Shown piece by piece: positions 52,731-59,813 of a stretch of DNA of 64,000 nt; position 1 is the first letter of the stretch, and each line of letters begins with the position of its first letter. Under the pieces are notes generated by a model. That model searched no databases. It was not told where the DNA came from and saw nothing but the letters and a program-made list of their open reading frames with translations. Both the position numbers and the translations under genes were made by a program. The DNA is from Pigmentiphaga litoralis (GTDB taxonomy: Bacteria > Pseudomonadota > Gammaproteobacteria > Burkholderiales > Burkholderiaceae_B), in NCBI RefSeq assembly GCF_014651835.1, contig NZ_BMXQ01000002.1:744001-808000 (forward strand), written 5' to 3'.

Positions 52731-52966
52731 GCAGCACCTCGCGGGCGCGGTCCACGGCCGCTGCGGTACGCGACCCAGGCGTCCTCTTCGGCCTGGATGG
52801 CGCCGGCCATGCCGGACAACTGCTGGCCGGCCTGGAAGCAGCGCAGACCGTGCGCTTCCATCTCGGCCTCGGTGTATAGCAGCACCTCGCCGTCCACGTT
52901 GGCGGCCGTGCCGAAGGCCTTGCGGTGTGGCGGCACAGGCGGGCAGGCGGGATGCCTTTCAGCCAT
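52727..52966 (-). CDS. Small prophage protein, unknown
   Basis: 79 residues from ATG 52966, overlapping the preceding gene by 8 bases and the DUF4224 gene by 4. No family recognised. It has VDGEVLLYTEAEMEAHGLRC and a charged Arg-rich tail. The start was chosen because of the overlap and the lack of a ribosome site further upstream. Part of the leftward early operon. Confidence 0.55.
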   Translation of the reverse strand: MAERHPACPPVPPHRKAFGTAANVDGEVLLYTEAEMEAHGLRCFQAGQQLSGMAGAIQAEEDAWVAYRSGRGPRPRGAA

Positions 52967-53231
52967 TGGCACCTCCGCGAGTGATGTCGTACCGCTGCGC
53001 CAGGTCGTCGGCGCCGTTGTCGAACGACGGTTGGCAGTCGGCGCACATGCAATGGCGTGCGGGAGGGTGCGGGTTCGCAGTTGTCCCAGATACCAGCACG
53101 GCACCGACGAAGCGCGTGAGCAGCTCCCGGGCTGCCGCTGGCGCTACGCCATGCAGGTGATGGCGCAAGCCGGTGTCGCGGGCGATCTGGAGCAGGCGCT
53201 CGCCGTCCAGCGGCAGGGTGGGGGTAGTCAT
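52959..53231 (-). CDS. Small prophage protein, unknown
   Basis: 90 residues, starting MTTPTLPLDGERLLQIARDT. A cysteine/histidine group HCMCADCQPSF in the second half could bind zinc. It overlaps both neighbours (4 and 8 bases). No family is recognised. Confidence 0.55.
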   Translation of the reverse strand: MTTPTLPLDGERLLQIARDTGLRHHLHGVAPAAARELLTRFVGAVLVSGTTANPHPPARHCMCADCQPSFDNGADDLAQRYDITRGGANG

Positions 53232-53638
53232 GCTGATGCTCCATGGTTGGTGTGGCCGCTATAGGGGCCGAACAGAGCCGCCACGGTCGGGTCACGCTGC
53301 GGACGTAGAAAACGGGGGGCCCGTGGGCGCGCTGCTTCCTGCGCCCGTTCGATTGCCGCGAGTTGCTGCTTGCGCAGGCGCTTGAACTCGCGATCGGGAA
53401 ACGGCACGTCTTGGCCTGGGCCGGCCAGCCAAACTGCGAGGCCGCAGGCGGTACCGTAAACGTGCTCCCAGTCGCAGACATGGAAGTCGCCGTCCATCTT
53501 GCGGCTGAGCTGCAGCCAGGTCCTGATCGAGTCCGGCGACAGGCCAGTGATCTGGGCGATGTCTGAGACAGGGCGCGGGATGCCTGTGATCGCGAGCTTG
53601 ATTGCTTCGCGGCTGGCAATTGATAGCCTGATCCTCAT
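53228..53638 (-). CDS. Prophage protein with probable helix-turn-helix
   Basis: 136 residues from ATG 53638. The N-terminal segment IASREAIKLAITGIPRPVSDIAQITGLSPDSIRTWLQLSRKM (read in pieces, about 7-50) has the spacing of a helix-turn-helix. The C-terminal half is Arg/Pro-rich. It overlaps both flanking genes by 4 bases. Could be a regulator of the early operon; target unknown. Confidence 0.55.
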   Translation of the reverse strand: MRIRLSIASREAIKLAITGIPRPVSDIAQITGLSPDSIRTWLQLSRKMDGDFHVCDWEHVYGTACGLAVWLAGPGQDVPFPDREFKRLRKQQLAAIERAQEAARPRAPRFLRPQRDPTVAALFGPYSGHTNHGASA

Positions 53639-53802
53639 GCTGCGCACCCCTGCAGGTAGATCGCGGCGATGTCTGGACGCCCCTGGGCGATTGCGTCGTC
53701 GGCAAGTTCTCGATCGGCGTGTGCTGCCGCGCGGCCTAGGCCCAAGCCAAGCACAAGGGCCAGCGTCGGCAAGAGCAGGAAAACAGTGATGGCCGTAATC
53801 AT
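53635..53802 (-). CDS. Small single-helix membrane protein
   Basis: 55 residues from ATG 53802 to TGA 53635. MITAITVFLLLPTLALVLGL is one membrane helix, followed by a short charged tail (HADRELADDAIAQGRPD). It overlaps the upstream gene (ATGA) and the downstream gene (ATGA), as in the rest of the operon, which supports it as a true gene. No family recognised. Confidence 0.6.
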   Translation of the reverse strand: MITAITVFLLLPTLALVLGLGLGRAAAHADRELADDAIAQGRPDIAAIYLQGCAA

Positions 53803-54215
53803 GGCTTCATCGCGCCGGAAGTGAGCAGGAAAGCGGCGCGGCTGATCAACGCTTCGTTGGCGGCGACGTGCTGCGTGGACGCCGCCGGCAAGGTCACGCC
53901 GATGGCGCCCAACTCGCGCTCTTCCTGGCGCGTGCCGGTGACCATGTCGGTCAGCATCTGCATTGCGTCGTGCAGGATGGCCAGGGGCTGCCCTGCGCGG
54001 TGGGCTGCCAGCTCCTTGTCCAGGGCCTGCAGCTGCTGCTTGGCGGCATACAGCTGGCCGCGGGTCTGGGCCAGGGCGGCGGTGTTCTGGTCGTAAAGGC
54101 GGCGGTACGTGTTGCGGCTCTTCACCACCTCGGCGTATTGGTGGGCAGTCACCTCACGGATGGCCGGCTGGCGGCTGTAGGCACGGGCGATCGGTACAAC
54201 GTTCTGCGAGTCCAT
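53799..54215 (-). CDS. Coiled-coil prophage protein, unknown
   Basis: 138 residues. A heptad-rich region from about 30 to 75 (RRLYDQNTAALAQTRGQLYAA, KQQLQALDKELAAH) suggests a coiled coil. It starts with MDSQNVVPIARAYSRQP. No catalytic motif or family is recognised. It overlaps the small membrane gene by 4 bases. Confidence 0.6.
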   Translation of the reverse strand: MDSQNVVPIARAYSRQPAIREVTAHQYAEVVKSRNTYRRLYDQNTAALAQTRGQLYAAKQQLQALDKELAAHRAGQPLAILHDAMQMLTDMVTGTRQEERELGAIGVTLPAASTQHVAANEALISRAAFLLTSGAMKP

Positions 54216-54239
54216 GGTGCGTTCTTTGATGAGGTGGCG

Positions 54240-54515
54240 TCAGGCGCCGAGGTGGGCAATGAGGGATTGGGCGCGGTCGAAGCCTTGCTGCCAGAGCGCG
54301 CGGTCGGTGTCGGTGTCGAAGTGGTTCCAGTGGCCTTGCGAATCGGGCTGCTGGTGCAACGCGTGGGCGCAGATCAGGCCCCAGCGGAATGCGTCGTCGT
54401 GCGGCATCGTGGCGTCAGTGGCCAGGGCGTTGTCGGCCCACGTGCCGGAATCGACCACGCGTGGCAGGAAGCTGCCGCCGCGCTTGCTTGCCTTGAAGCG
54501 GCCGTATTGGTTCAT
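54240..54515 (-). CDS. Small prophage protein, unknown
   Basis: 91 residues, acidic and rich in His, Trp and Asp (HHxx-type residues in SQGHWNHFDTDTDRALWQQG). It overlaps the upstream gene by 4 bases. No family recognised. A 24-base gap separates it from the coiled-coil gene. Confidence 0.55.
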   Translation of the reverse strand: MNQYGRFKASKRGGSFLPRVVDSGTWADNALATDATMPHDDAFRWGLICAHALHQQPDSQGHWNHFDTDTDRALWQQGFDRAQSLIAHLGA

Positions 54516-55135
54516 GCCTGCACTCCGCCGGAGAGGGCGAAGCGCACGGCATCGCGGATGCGGCCGGCGTCGCGGCGGAGCAGGTGGGCGCTGTAGGTGT
54601 AGGGGTCGAACACCAGGGCAATGACCGGGCCATCGTCCTGGTCGGACTTGCCGACCCGGTAGCCCTTCTGCAGCTGCATGGTGTGCTCTTCGCGCAGGTC
54701 TGCGTCCTGCTGCATCACGACCTGGTGGCGATCAATGGCGGCGGCCAGACGGTCGATCAGGTCCAGCCAGCCCGCGTCGAAGGTGACCGCGCTGGTGCCC
54801 AACGGCAGGTCGGCCGTGACCATGTAAGGGTTCGTGCTGGTGTGGATGGTGCCCAACGGTCCGAAGCCAGCCGCGGGCGCCGCAATGGCTTCCGTGGCGA
54901 CTGGTGCCGCTGGCTTGGTTGCCATGAAGCGCGACGACTTGCCTGCCTCGACCTCGGCGTTGAACTTGGCGGCGCGATACTGGGCAAAGCCGGCGGGCAT
55001 GGGGCCGGTCAGCTTACGGCCGACGGCATCAACTACGAAGCCCCGACCAGTGCCCGCGCCGAGCTGCTGGTGAGTGATGGGGAGGTGGATGGGGAGCTTG
55101 GCCTTACCGGCCGCGCTGGTGCTGCGTGCGTTCAT
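54512..55135 (-). CDS. Prophage early protein, unknown
   Basis: 207 residues and the first gene of the leftward early operon, so it is made right after PL-type expression. The first third is polar; a central region (TSAVTFDAGWLDLIDRLAAAIDRH) may be helical; the C-terminal third has GPVIALVFDPYTYSAHLLRRDAGRI. No family recognised. It starts 45 bases past the promoter with operator-like sites. Confidence 0.6.
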   Translation of the reverse strand: MNARSTSAAGKAKLPIHLPITHQQLGAGTGRGFVVDAVGRKLTGPMPAGFAQYRAAKFNAEVEAGKSSRFMATKPAAPVATEAIAAPAAGFGPLGTIHTSTNPYMVTADLPLGTSAVTFDAGWLDLIDRLAAAIDRHQVVMQQDADLREEHTMQLQKGYRVGKSDQDDGPVIALVFDPYTYSAHLLRRDAGRIRDAVRFALSGGVQA

Positions 55136-55179
55136 GGATCATCCCAAGGTGCTGCCGTCTCGGCGAGCGGCTTGGAACT

Positions 55180-55219
55180 ATTAAACCATTGCTTTAAAAT
55201 CATTGGCAAGCAGTGGTTT
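55180..55219 (-). promoter_or_regulatory. Leftward early promoter with two repressor-type sites
   Basis: On the minus strand TTGCCA (-35, 55204-55209) and TTTAAT (-10, 55180-55185) are 18 bases apart. An AAGCANTGRTTT site overlaps each: one inverted at 55183-55194 on the -10 and one at 55208-55219 on the -35. The same motif recurs at the repressor/Cro region. This is the layout of a repressor-controlled PL. Confidence 0.65.
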
Positions 55220-55272
55220 AGGAAAAACAACCAACGCTTGCGCAGAAGGTAGGACTAATCCAAACTACTACC

Positions 55273-55533
55273 ATGCAGAAATTGATTGGGAATCAGACGG
55301 AGATGGTCATCGCGCCCATCGACTTTATTGACCGCCAGGCGATGAGGGATGCCCGAAATGGCGGCGTGCTGAGATATGAGGGTGGCTTGGTGTCGGCATT
55401 CGCAGCCCGCCGTCGCATTGGCTTCGTTGACTCAAGTGAGGTGCATCTTCATCTGATGCAGGGCGGGCGAGCCTATTACCGACCTGCCAACGACTTGGTC
55501 CCGCCATCGGTGGTCTGCACGCTCCTGGCATAG
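55273..55533 (+). CDS. Small prophage protein, unknown
   Basis: 86 residues, diverging from the early operon and converging on the repressor gene, with a shared terminator after it. No family recognised. Coding looks plausible: mixed, non-repetitive sequence with MVIAPIDFIDRQAMRDARNG near the start. No strong ribosome site precedes the ATG. It might be regulated by the adjacent operator sites. Confidence 0.5.
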   Translation: MQKLIGNQTEMVIAPIDFIDRQAMRDARNGGVLRYEGGLVSAFAARRRIGFVDSSEVHLHLMQGGRAYYRPANDLVPPSVVCTLLA

Positions 55534-55536
55534 ACG

Positions 55537-55567
55537 AAAAAAATCCACCGCGAGGGTGGATCGTTTT
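55537..55567. terminator. Bidirectional intrinsic terminator
   Basis: ATCCACC-GCGAG-GGTGGAT forms a perfect 7-base stem, with seven A on its left side and four T near its right. It lies between the rightward small gene and the leftward repressor gene and would end both transcripts. Confidence 0.75.
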
Positions 55568-55586
55568 GTGGGGAAAGGCTGCCGCC

Positions 55587-56483
55587 TCATAGGTGCTCGG
55601 CCTGCATCAGCACAACTTTTCCAAGCGTTATCGTGCGGTCGGTGCACATGACCGGTGGATACGCTGTCTGGTCCGGGTTGTCCGAATGCAGCCACCAATG
55701 GTTCACGCGTCGCACGAGGCGCTTCAGCGTGAATTCGCCCTCGTGATTGATGGCAAAAACCTCACCAGTGCGATGCCTGGTGTCCGAGGTGTCGACAATT
55801 AAAGTGTCGCCCTCATGCACGCGCGGGAACATGCTCATGCCCCGGGCTGTCGTTGCGAACAGCTTGTCCGCCTGCAGCTGTCGCTTCAAGACCCACTTTC
55901 GCGGCAGGTAGATCTGACCGCCATCTCCATCCTCACGGGCGTCAATCGAATAGCCTGCCACGCCCGCGCTGATCTTCACTGACACCCGCCGCACTGCCAC
56001 GTAGTCAGGATCGTTTGCCGCCTCGGCTGACGCTGCCCGCACGATGGCCGCTGCCTGCTCGCGCTTGCCCTCTTCTGGCTTGGCCGCGATCTCCAATCCG
56101 ATCCCCAACTGGGCCACTGCCAGCGCGATAGCGCCGTCCAGCTTGAGACGAAGCGCTGGTGGCATCGCCGACACATCCGACGCACTGATCGATTCGAACG
56201 GCCACTTCATGCCCGCCGCTCCGGTCGCTGGTGCGTCCTCCGCATCGGCGCCTGGCAACCACCAGGAAACCGGCAGCCCAGTAAGTCCTGCAAGGGTCCG
56301 TAGATGCTCTTTGGCGATCCGACCGTTGTTTTTCCAGCCATTGATGGCCTGCACAGAAACGCCACAGGCCTCGGCGACTTCCCGAGCGGAAATGAGCCCC
56401 TTGCCAATGGTCGCACGCACCTTCTCAGCAAGGCTGGAGGGTGGCGAAGAAAGCAGGGCGGTGACAGTGTCGGGTGAAAGCAT
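55587..56483 (-). CDS. S24-type prophage repressor (CI-like)
   Basis: 298 residues from ATG 56483. An N-terminal helix-turn-helix (SAREVAEACGVSVQAINGWK, about 31-50) and a C-terminal LexA/CI-like S24 domain: the catalytic serine is in ARGMSMFPRVHEGDTLIVD (near 215), the lysine in FTLKRLVRR (near 255). A candidate Ala-Gly cleavage site lies in VAGYSIDAR near 170. The fold predicts RecA-stimulated self-cleavage and prophage induction upon DNA damage. It faces the Cro-like gene across an operator-rich 96-base gap. An upstream ATG (56540) lies inside this gap and was rejected. Confidence 0.9.
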   Translation of the reverse strand: MLSPDTVTALLSSPPSSLAEKVRATIGKGLISAREVAEACGVSVQAINGWKNNGRIAKEHLRTLAGLTGLPVSWWLPGADAEDAPATGAAGMKWPFESISASDVSAMPPALRLKLDGAIALAVAQLGIGLEIAAKPEEGKREQAAAIVRAASAEAANDPDYVAVRRVSVKISAGVAGYSIDAREDGDGGQIYLPRKWVLKRQLQADKLFATTARGMSMFPRVHEGDTLIVDTSDTRHRTGEVFAINHEGEFTLKRLVRRVNHWWLHSDNPDQTAYPPVMCTDRTITLGKVVLMQAEHL

Positions 56484-56572
56484 TGCTTGATTGTGCAATT
56501 TCACACTCGATGCAAGCAATGGTTGCTTTATATAAAGCATTGATTTAGTATCCGATCAACTGATGCTTTAGG
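56478..56572. promoter_or_regulatory. Operator/promoter region between repressor and Cro-like genes
   Basis: AAGCANTGRTTT-like sites lie at 56514-56525 and 56535-56546, a shorter AAGCATTGCTT lies at 56478-56488, and a perfect 14-base palindrome GCTTTATATAAAGC spans 56525-56538. TTGCTT (56523-56528) and TAGTAT (56546-56551) at 17 bases form a rightward promoter candidate (PR). This matches lambda OR function; the same motif appears at the leftward promoter. Confidence 0.65.
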
Positions 56573-56579
56573 AGTTGCG

Positions 56580-56831
56580 ATGAGCCGCAACCAGGTGGTT
56601 GAAAAGGCTGTGCGAGTGGTGGGTGGACAGGCCGCACTGGCAAATGCGTGTGGGGTCAGCCCCCAGGCGGTGAGCCAGTGGGTGAACGGGATCCGTCCTG
56701 TGCCGGTCGAGCACTGCCGGGCGATTGAGGATGCCACCCGTGGCGAGGTTTCTCGCCGGGATCTTTGCCCGACCAAATGGCAGTCGATCTGGCCGGAACT
56801 GGCGACGCTCCAAGAGGCGAGCCATGGGTGA
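56580..56831 (+). CDS. Cro-like / YdaS-type regulator
   Basis: 83 residues. The helix-turn-helix is VGGQAALANACGVSPQAVSQ followed by WVNGIRPVPVEHC, a pattern of YdaS-type and Cro-like phage regulators. Ribosome site AGGAG precedes the ATG by 6 bases. It diverges from the repressor gene and probably competes for the same sites, promoting lytic growth. Confidence 0.85.
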   Translation: MSRNQVVEKAVRVVGGQAALANACGVSPQAVSQWVNGIRPVPVEHCRAIEDATRGEVSRRDLCPTKWQSIWPELATLQEASHG

Positions 56832-57024
56832 TCACGATCCACAGCCTCTGCAAACCGCTGCGACTTGCCAAGCCAACAGCCAATCCGTTGCCGAAGCCTT
56901 CGAATTGGCCACCGCAATCGCTGATGCGGTGGCCACCGAGCTCGCTACCCCTGACTCTTCGCTTCGTCGGGCAGTTCACTCGCGATTCTGCGAAACATCA
57001 CATAGCTCGCGTCGGCAACCATGA
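56824..57024 (+). CDS. Small prophage protein downstream of Cro, unknown
   Basis: 66 residues from ATG 56824, overlapping the Cro stop by 8 bases (ATGGGTGA). No family recognised; it has AEAFELATAIADAVATELAT, likely helical. Its last 80 bases overlap, in the opposite direction, the gene at 56945-57262, so only one of the two may be expressed at a time, or this one may not be real. Confidence 0.35.
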   Translation: MGDHDPQPLQTAATCQANSQSVAEAFELATAIADAVATELATPDSSLRRAVHSRFCETSHSSRRQP

Positions 57025-57262
57025 ACATGTTTTCCATGCATTCCGAATACGCCTTGCGATATGCCGCGGTTGCGGGAGTGTCGGCCAGCGCGATCGCCTG
57101 CGCCTCGGGTGTTTCCTCGGTGATCGCCTTGAAGGCTTCTTTCATTGCGTCCAGGTTCGCCTCGTTCGTCCCGTTATCTGGAAGCGATTTCCCCAGAAGC
57201 ATGCCGACGATTACTTCGATAGCGGTGATCTTTCCGAGTAGCGCTGCGTTGTTGCTTTCCAT
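56945..57262 (-). CDS. Small prophage protein, unknown (leftward)
   Basis: 105 residues beginning MESNNAALLGKITAIEVIVG, with good ribosome site AAGGGAC before the ATG. Mostly helical and acidic (EEAxx-type helices). It is oriented against the Cro-CII transcript. No family recognised. Confidence 0.6.
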   Translation of the reverse strand: MESNNAALLGKITAIEVIVGMLLGKSLPDNGTNEANLDAMKEAFKAITEETPEAQAIALADTPATAAYRKAYSECMENMFMVADASYVMFRRIASELPDEAKSQG

Positions 57263-57344
57263 GGTCAGTCCCTTGTGTGTGAGGGTGGGGTGTAGGAACC
57301 GCCATCGTAGCCGCTCGGGGCTGACCGCCCAATTGCCATACGTC

Positions 57345-57575
57345 TCAGTGTCCGCTCAGATGGTCGCTGGGGCTGAAGTCTGGCCCGGCCATATCCGTCT
57401 CGGCGCACAGCCGCTGAAACACCGCGATGACCGTCAGCTCGCTGCAGTCGCCCAACACTTCGTTCGCAATGTCTTTGGCCTGCTTCAGCAGGCGTTTGGT
57501 TTCGGATACAGGCGTGATGCCCATGATGGTCTCCAGCATGTCGGAGAGGTGAGTGTCGCGGGTGTCGTAGGTCAT
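57345..57575 (-). CDS. Small prophage protein, unknown (leftward)
   Basis: 76 residues: MTYDTRDTHLSDMLETIMGI, then SETKRLLKQAKDIANEVLGD. Acidic and helical. It is antisense to the rightward early transcript, as is its neighbour 83 bases away, so the pair may form a small leftward unit. No family recognised. Confidence 0.5.
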   Translation of the reverse strand: MTYDTRDTHLSDMLETIMGITPVSETKRLLKQAKDIANEVLGDCSELTVIAVFQRLCAETDMAGPDFSPSDHLSGH

Positions 57576-57679
57576 GTGAATGCGGTGATGCCGAGTTGTG
57601 GTGAACCGCCAGTTTCCACCGGCCGGCGCGCAAGCGCACGCAGGCTCTTTTGTTCACCCATGAATGAGGTTGTGTCGCT

Positions 57680-57985
57680 ATGAACGCCATTGTTGAAGCC
57701 CAAACGCGTCGACCGAGCATCGAGCGCGCGCTCCGTCATTTGCTCACTAACCCGTCCAGCAAGACCGACGCTCGCGAAGCGCTGGGCATGGACGATTCGC
57801 AGGTCTCTCGCTTCCTGAGCGGGCAAGCAGGCATACCGATCGACAAGATCGATCGCGCTATCCAGGTGGCTGGCATGGTGCTGGTGCGACCGGATTACTT
57901 GAAGGCGCTTTCGCACCTGGCCGATACGGGCGTGAACTGCGCGTGCGCGCTCGCCGGCGGCGGCAACTGTGGGGGCAAGTGGTGA
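57680..57985 (+). CDS. CII-like phage activator
   Basis: 101 residues. The core LTNPSSKTDAREALGMDDSQ followed by VSRFLSGQAGIPIDKIDRAI has the layout of lambda CII, a helix-turn-helix activator that starts repressor and integrase synthesis in lysogeny. The order Cro-CII-replication is the lambdoid order. The C-terminal tail has a Cys/Gly-rich end (CACALAGGGNCGGKW), where host proteases may act, as for CII. No clear ribosome site precedes the ATG. Confidence 0.78.
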   Translation: MNAIVEAQTRRPSIERALRHLLTNPSSKTDAREALGMDDSQVSRFLSGQAGIPIDKIDRAIQVAGMVLVRPDYLKALSHLADTGVNCACALAGGGNCGGKW

Positions 57986-58188
57986 GCGACATCTTTGCAT
58001 CGCGGCTGGCGATCGCCATCGAGGCAGAGCAGGCCGCAATCCGCTTCCATTGGGCGCGGGAACCGGGCGACGTTGTGCCGGCCAACCCGTACCCGGAAGG
58101 ATCCGACGCGCACGACGTGTGGAAGGCGCACTTCGACCGCGAGCTGGCATCACACCGTGATGGCACGCCCGAGTCTGCCACATGCTGA
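57982..58188 (+). CDS. Small prophage protein, unknown
   Basis: 68 residues from GTG 57982, overlapping the CII stop (GTGA). MSDIFASRLAIAIEAEQAAI at the start and a charged C-terminus. No family recognised; a second GTG three bases upstream is also possible. It ends 7 bases into the YbcO-like gene. Confidence 0.5.
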   Translation: MSDIFASRLAIAIEAEQAAIRFHWAREPGDVVPANPYPEGSDAHDVWKAHFDRELASHRDGTPESATC

Positions 58189-58652
58189 CGCAGCGCAAAC
58201 CAATTACGCGCAAGACGCCGATGAAGCGTTCTGCGATTGAGCGCACGTCGGCCGCCCCGAAGATGACCGCACGCCGCAAGCCAAAGGCACGACCCGGCCG
58301 TGACCAGGCCGCGCTCGATGCCTGCCGCGGCGAGCAGTGCTATCTGCGCCTCGTCGGTGTCTGCCTGGGCGCGACTGGAGCCGCCACGGTGGTGCCCGCC
58401 CACAGCAACCAGGCCGTGCACGGGAAAGGGAAGGGCATCAAAGCGCACGACCGCTTTACGGTGCCCGCCTGTCACGCATGCCACGCCGAGATAGACAGCG
58501 GCAACCGAATGACGCGCGTCCAGAAGGCACTCGCCTGGGACACGGCCTATTTCGCCTGGGAGCCGGTGCGCGCCCAGAGAATCACCGCGCTGGGCAAGAC
58601 CTTGTCCGCGCTTCCCATCAGCAAGATCGTTCCACGAGGGGATCACCTATGA
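58182..58652 (+). CDS. YbcO-like phage nuclease (DUF1364)
   Basis: 156 residues. A basic lead is followed by the zinc/HNH-like core: CRGEQCYLRLVGVC near 48, VPAHSNQAVHGKGKGIKAHD near 70-90 and VPACHACHAEIDSG near 95, a CxxC...H...CxxCH pattern as in the YbcO/DUF1364 nuclease family of lambdoid nin regions. Probably acts in phage recombination or DNA processing. It overlaps both neighbours. Confidence 0.75.
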   Translation: MLTQRKPITRKTPMKRSAIERTSAAPKMTARRKPKARPGRDQAALDACRGEQCYLRLVGVCLGATGAATVVPAHSNQAVHGKGKGIKAHDRFTVPACHACHAEIDSGNRMTRVQKALAWDTAYFAWEPVRAQRITALGKTLSALPISKIVPRGDHL

Positions 58653-59002
58653 GCGCACAAGCGCAAGCCTGGGCACTGGCCCAGCAAATCGTCACCGAAC
58701 CGACCGCCCGGCACGTCTTGCTGGTGCTGGCGGGCTACGCGGGCCAAGACGGCCGAGGCGCCCATCCGACCGCTGCTCGCTTGGCCCAGGACACCGGCCT
58801 GCACGAGCGCACCGTCCGCGCCAAGCTGGTCGCGTTGGAAGCGGAGAACATCATCCGGCGCGACCGCGAGCTGGCCGCCTACCTGGAGCGCCGCGGCGTG
58901 CCCAAGGCGATCTGCTACGACTTGATGCTCGACAACGACACGGCGCCGCCGGTGCCTTTAGTGGCAGTCGGTGCGACGCAGACCATGGACTTGGCGGCCT
59001 GA
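58649..59002 (+). CDS. Winged-helix replication/regulatory protein
   Basis: 117 residues from ATG 58649, overlapping the previous stop (ATGA). GAHPTAARLAQDTGLHERTV followed by RAKLVALEAENIIRRD is the helix-turn-helix of DnaD/O-type phage replication proteins or MarR-like helices. It probably assists the following initiator. The C-terminal tail is Pro/Val-rich. Confidence 0.65.
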   Translation: MSAQAQAWALAQQIVTEPTARHVLLVLAGYAGQDGRGAHPTAARLAQDTGLHERTVRAKLVALEAENIIRRDRELAAYLERRGVPKAICYDLMLDNDTAPPVPLVAVGATQTMDLAA

Positions 59003-59003
59003 C

Positions 59004-59813
59004 ATGAGCATCAAGGTCATGACGATGGTCTTTGACCGGTACCCGGGCAGTGCGGGCGAGATGCTGCTTGCGCTCGCTCTGGCCGATCACGCGAGCGATG
59101 ACGGCACGCGGGTGTACCCGTCTGTCGAAGCGCTCGCATTGAAGACGCGCCAGTCGGTGCGCTCGGTCCAGTACCAACTGAGCCGCATGCTGAAGTCGGG
59201 CTGGCTGGTGCTGGTGAACAGCGGCAACGGTGGCCGTGGACAACACCGCGAATACCGCATTTCGCCCGAGTGGCTAAAGGGTGCAGATATTGCACCCATC
59301 GAAAACGGTGCAATTGACGACGCAAAGGGTGCAAACGACGACACGAAAGGGTGCAATCCACAACCGGAAAGGGTGCAACCGGTTGCACCCGCATATAACC
59401 GTCATAGAACCATCAAGGAACCGTCAGAACCCAAGGGCGCGCAGCCGCGCTCTGGATTCGATGCAGCCAGCATCATGCTGCCCGACTGGCTGCCCCGGGA
59501 GGACTGGAAGCGCTGGGTGCAGGACCGGAAGGACCGTCGCAAGCCGATCACAGCAGCTGCTGCAAAGCTGCACCTGAACGCCCTGGAGGCCCATGTCGCT
59601 GTCGGCACCGCGCCCGGCCCAGTAATCGACCACGCAATCAACGCAGGGTGGTCCGGCCTGTTCCCACCGAAAGACGCGCCGCAACGAGTGACGAGCCGAG
59701 CCGACAAACAAGCCGAGTGGGCCCGTCAGCTTGATGCTGAAATTGCCAAGGCGCGCGGTCTGGCGACCGAAGAGAAAGACATGGGGATGCTCGATGCTGC
59801 CGACATTGGTTAA
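59004..59813 (+). CDS. O-like replication initiator with iterons in the gene
   Basis: 269 residues. The N-terminal winged helix (VYPSVEALALKTRQSVRSVQYQLSRMLKSGWLVLV, about 40-75, read in pieces) is of the phage O/DnaD-like kind. The middle (about 90-130) is low in structure and is encoded by the iteron array at 59276-59390. The C-terminal 130 residues are helical with RKPITAAAAKLHLNALEAHV and probably contact the loader. As in lambda, the origin appears to lie in the initiator gene. It overlaps the P-like gene. Confidence 0.8.
   Translation: MSIKVMTMVFDRYPGSAGEMLLALALADHASDDGTRVYPSVEALALKTRQSVRSVQYQLSRMLKSGWLVLVNSGNGGRGQHREYRISPEWLKGADIAPIENGAIDDAKGANDDTKGCNPQPERVQPVAPAYNRHRTIKEPSEPKGAQPRSGFDAASIMLPDWLPREDWKRWVQDRKDRRKPITAAAAKLHLNALEAHVAVGTAPGPVIDHAINAGWSGLFPPKDAPQRVTSRADKQAEWARQLDAEIAKARGLATEEKDMGMLDAADIG
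59276..59390. repeat. Iteron array, putative phage replication origin
   Basis: Five direct AAASGGTGCA repeats at 59276, 59303, 59324, 59346 and 59368 are spaced 27, 21, 22 and 22 bases, with inverted TTGCACCC copies at 59290 and 59383. The 21-22 base period equals two DNA turns, as in iteron origins. Immediately after 59390 the sequence becomes AT-richer (CATATAACCGTCATAGAACC), fitting an unwinding region. Confidence 0.75.

Noticed and set aside
59276-59390. CRISPR-like repeats
   Set aside because: Units are only about 10 bases with 21-22 base period, mixed orientation and inside a coding gene; this fits iterons, not a CRISPR array.
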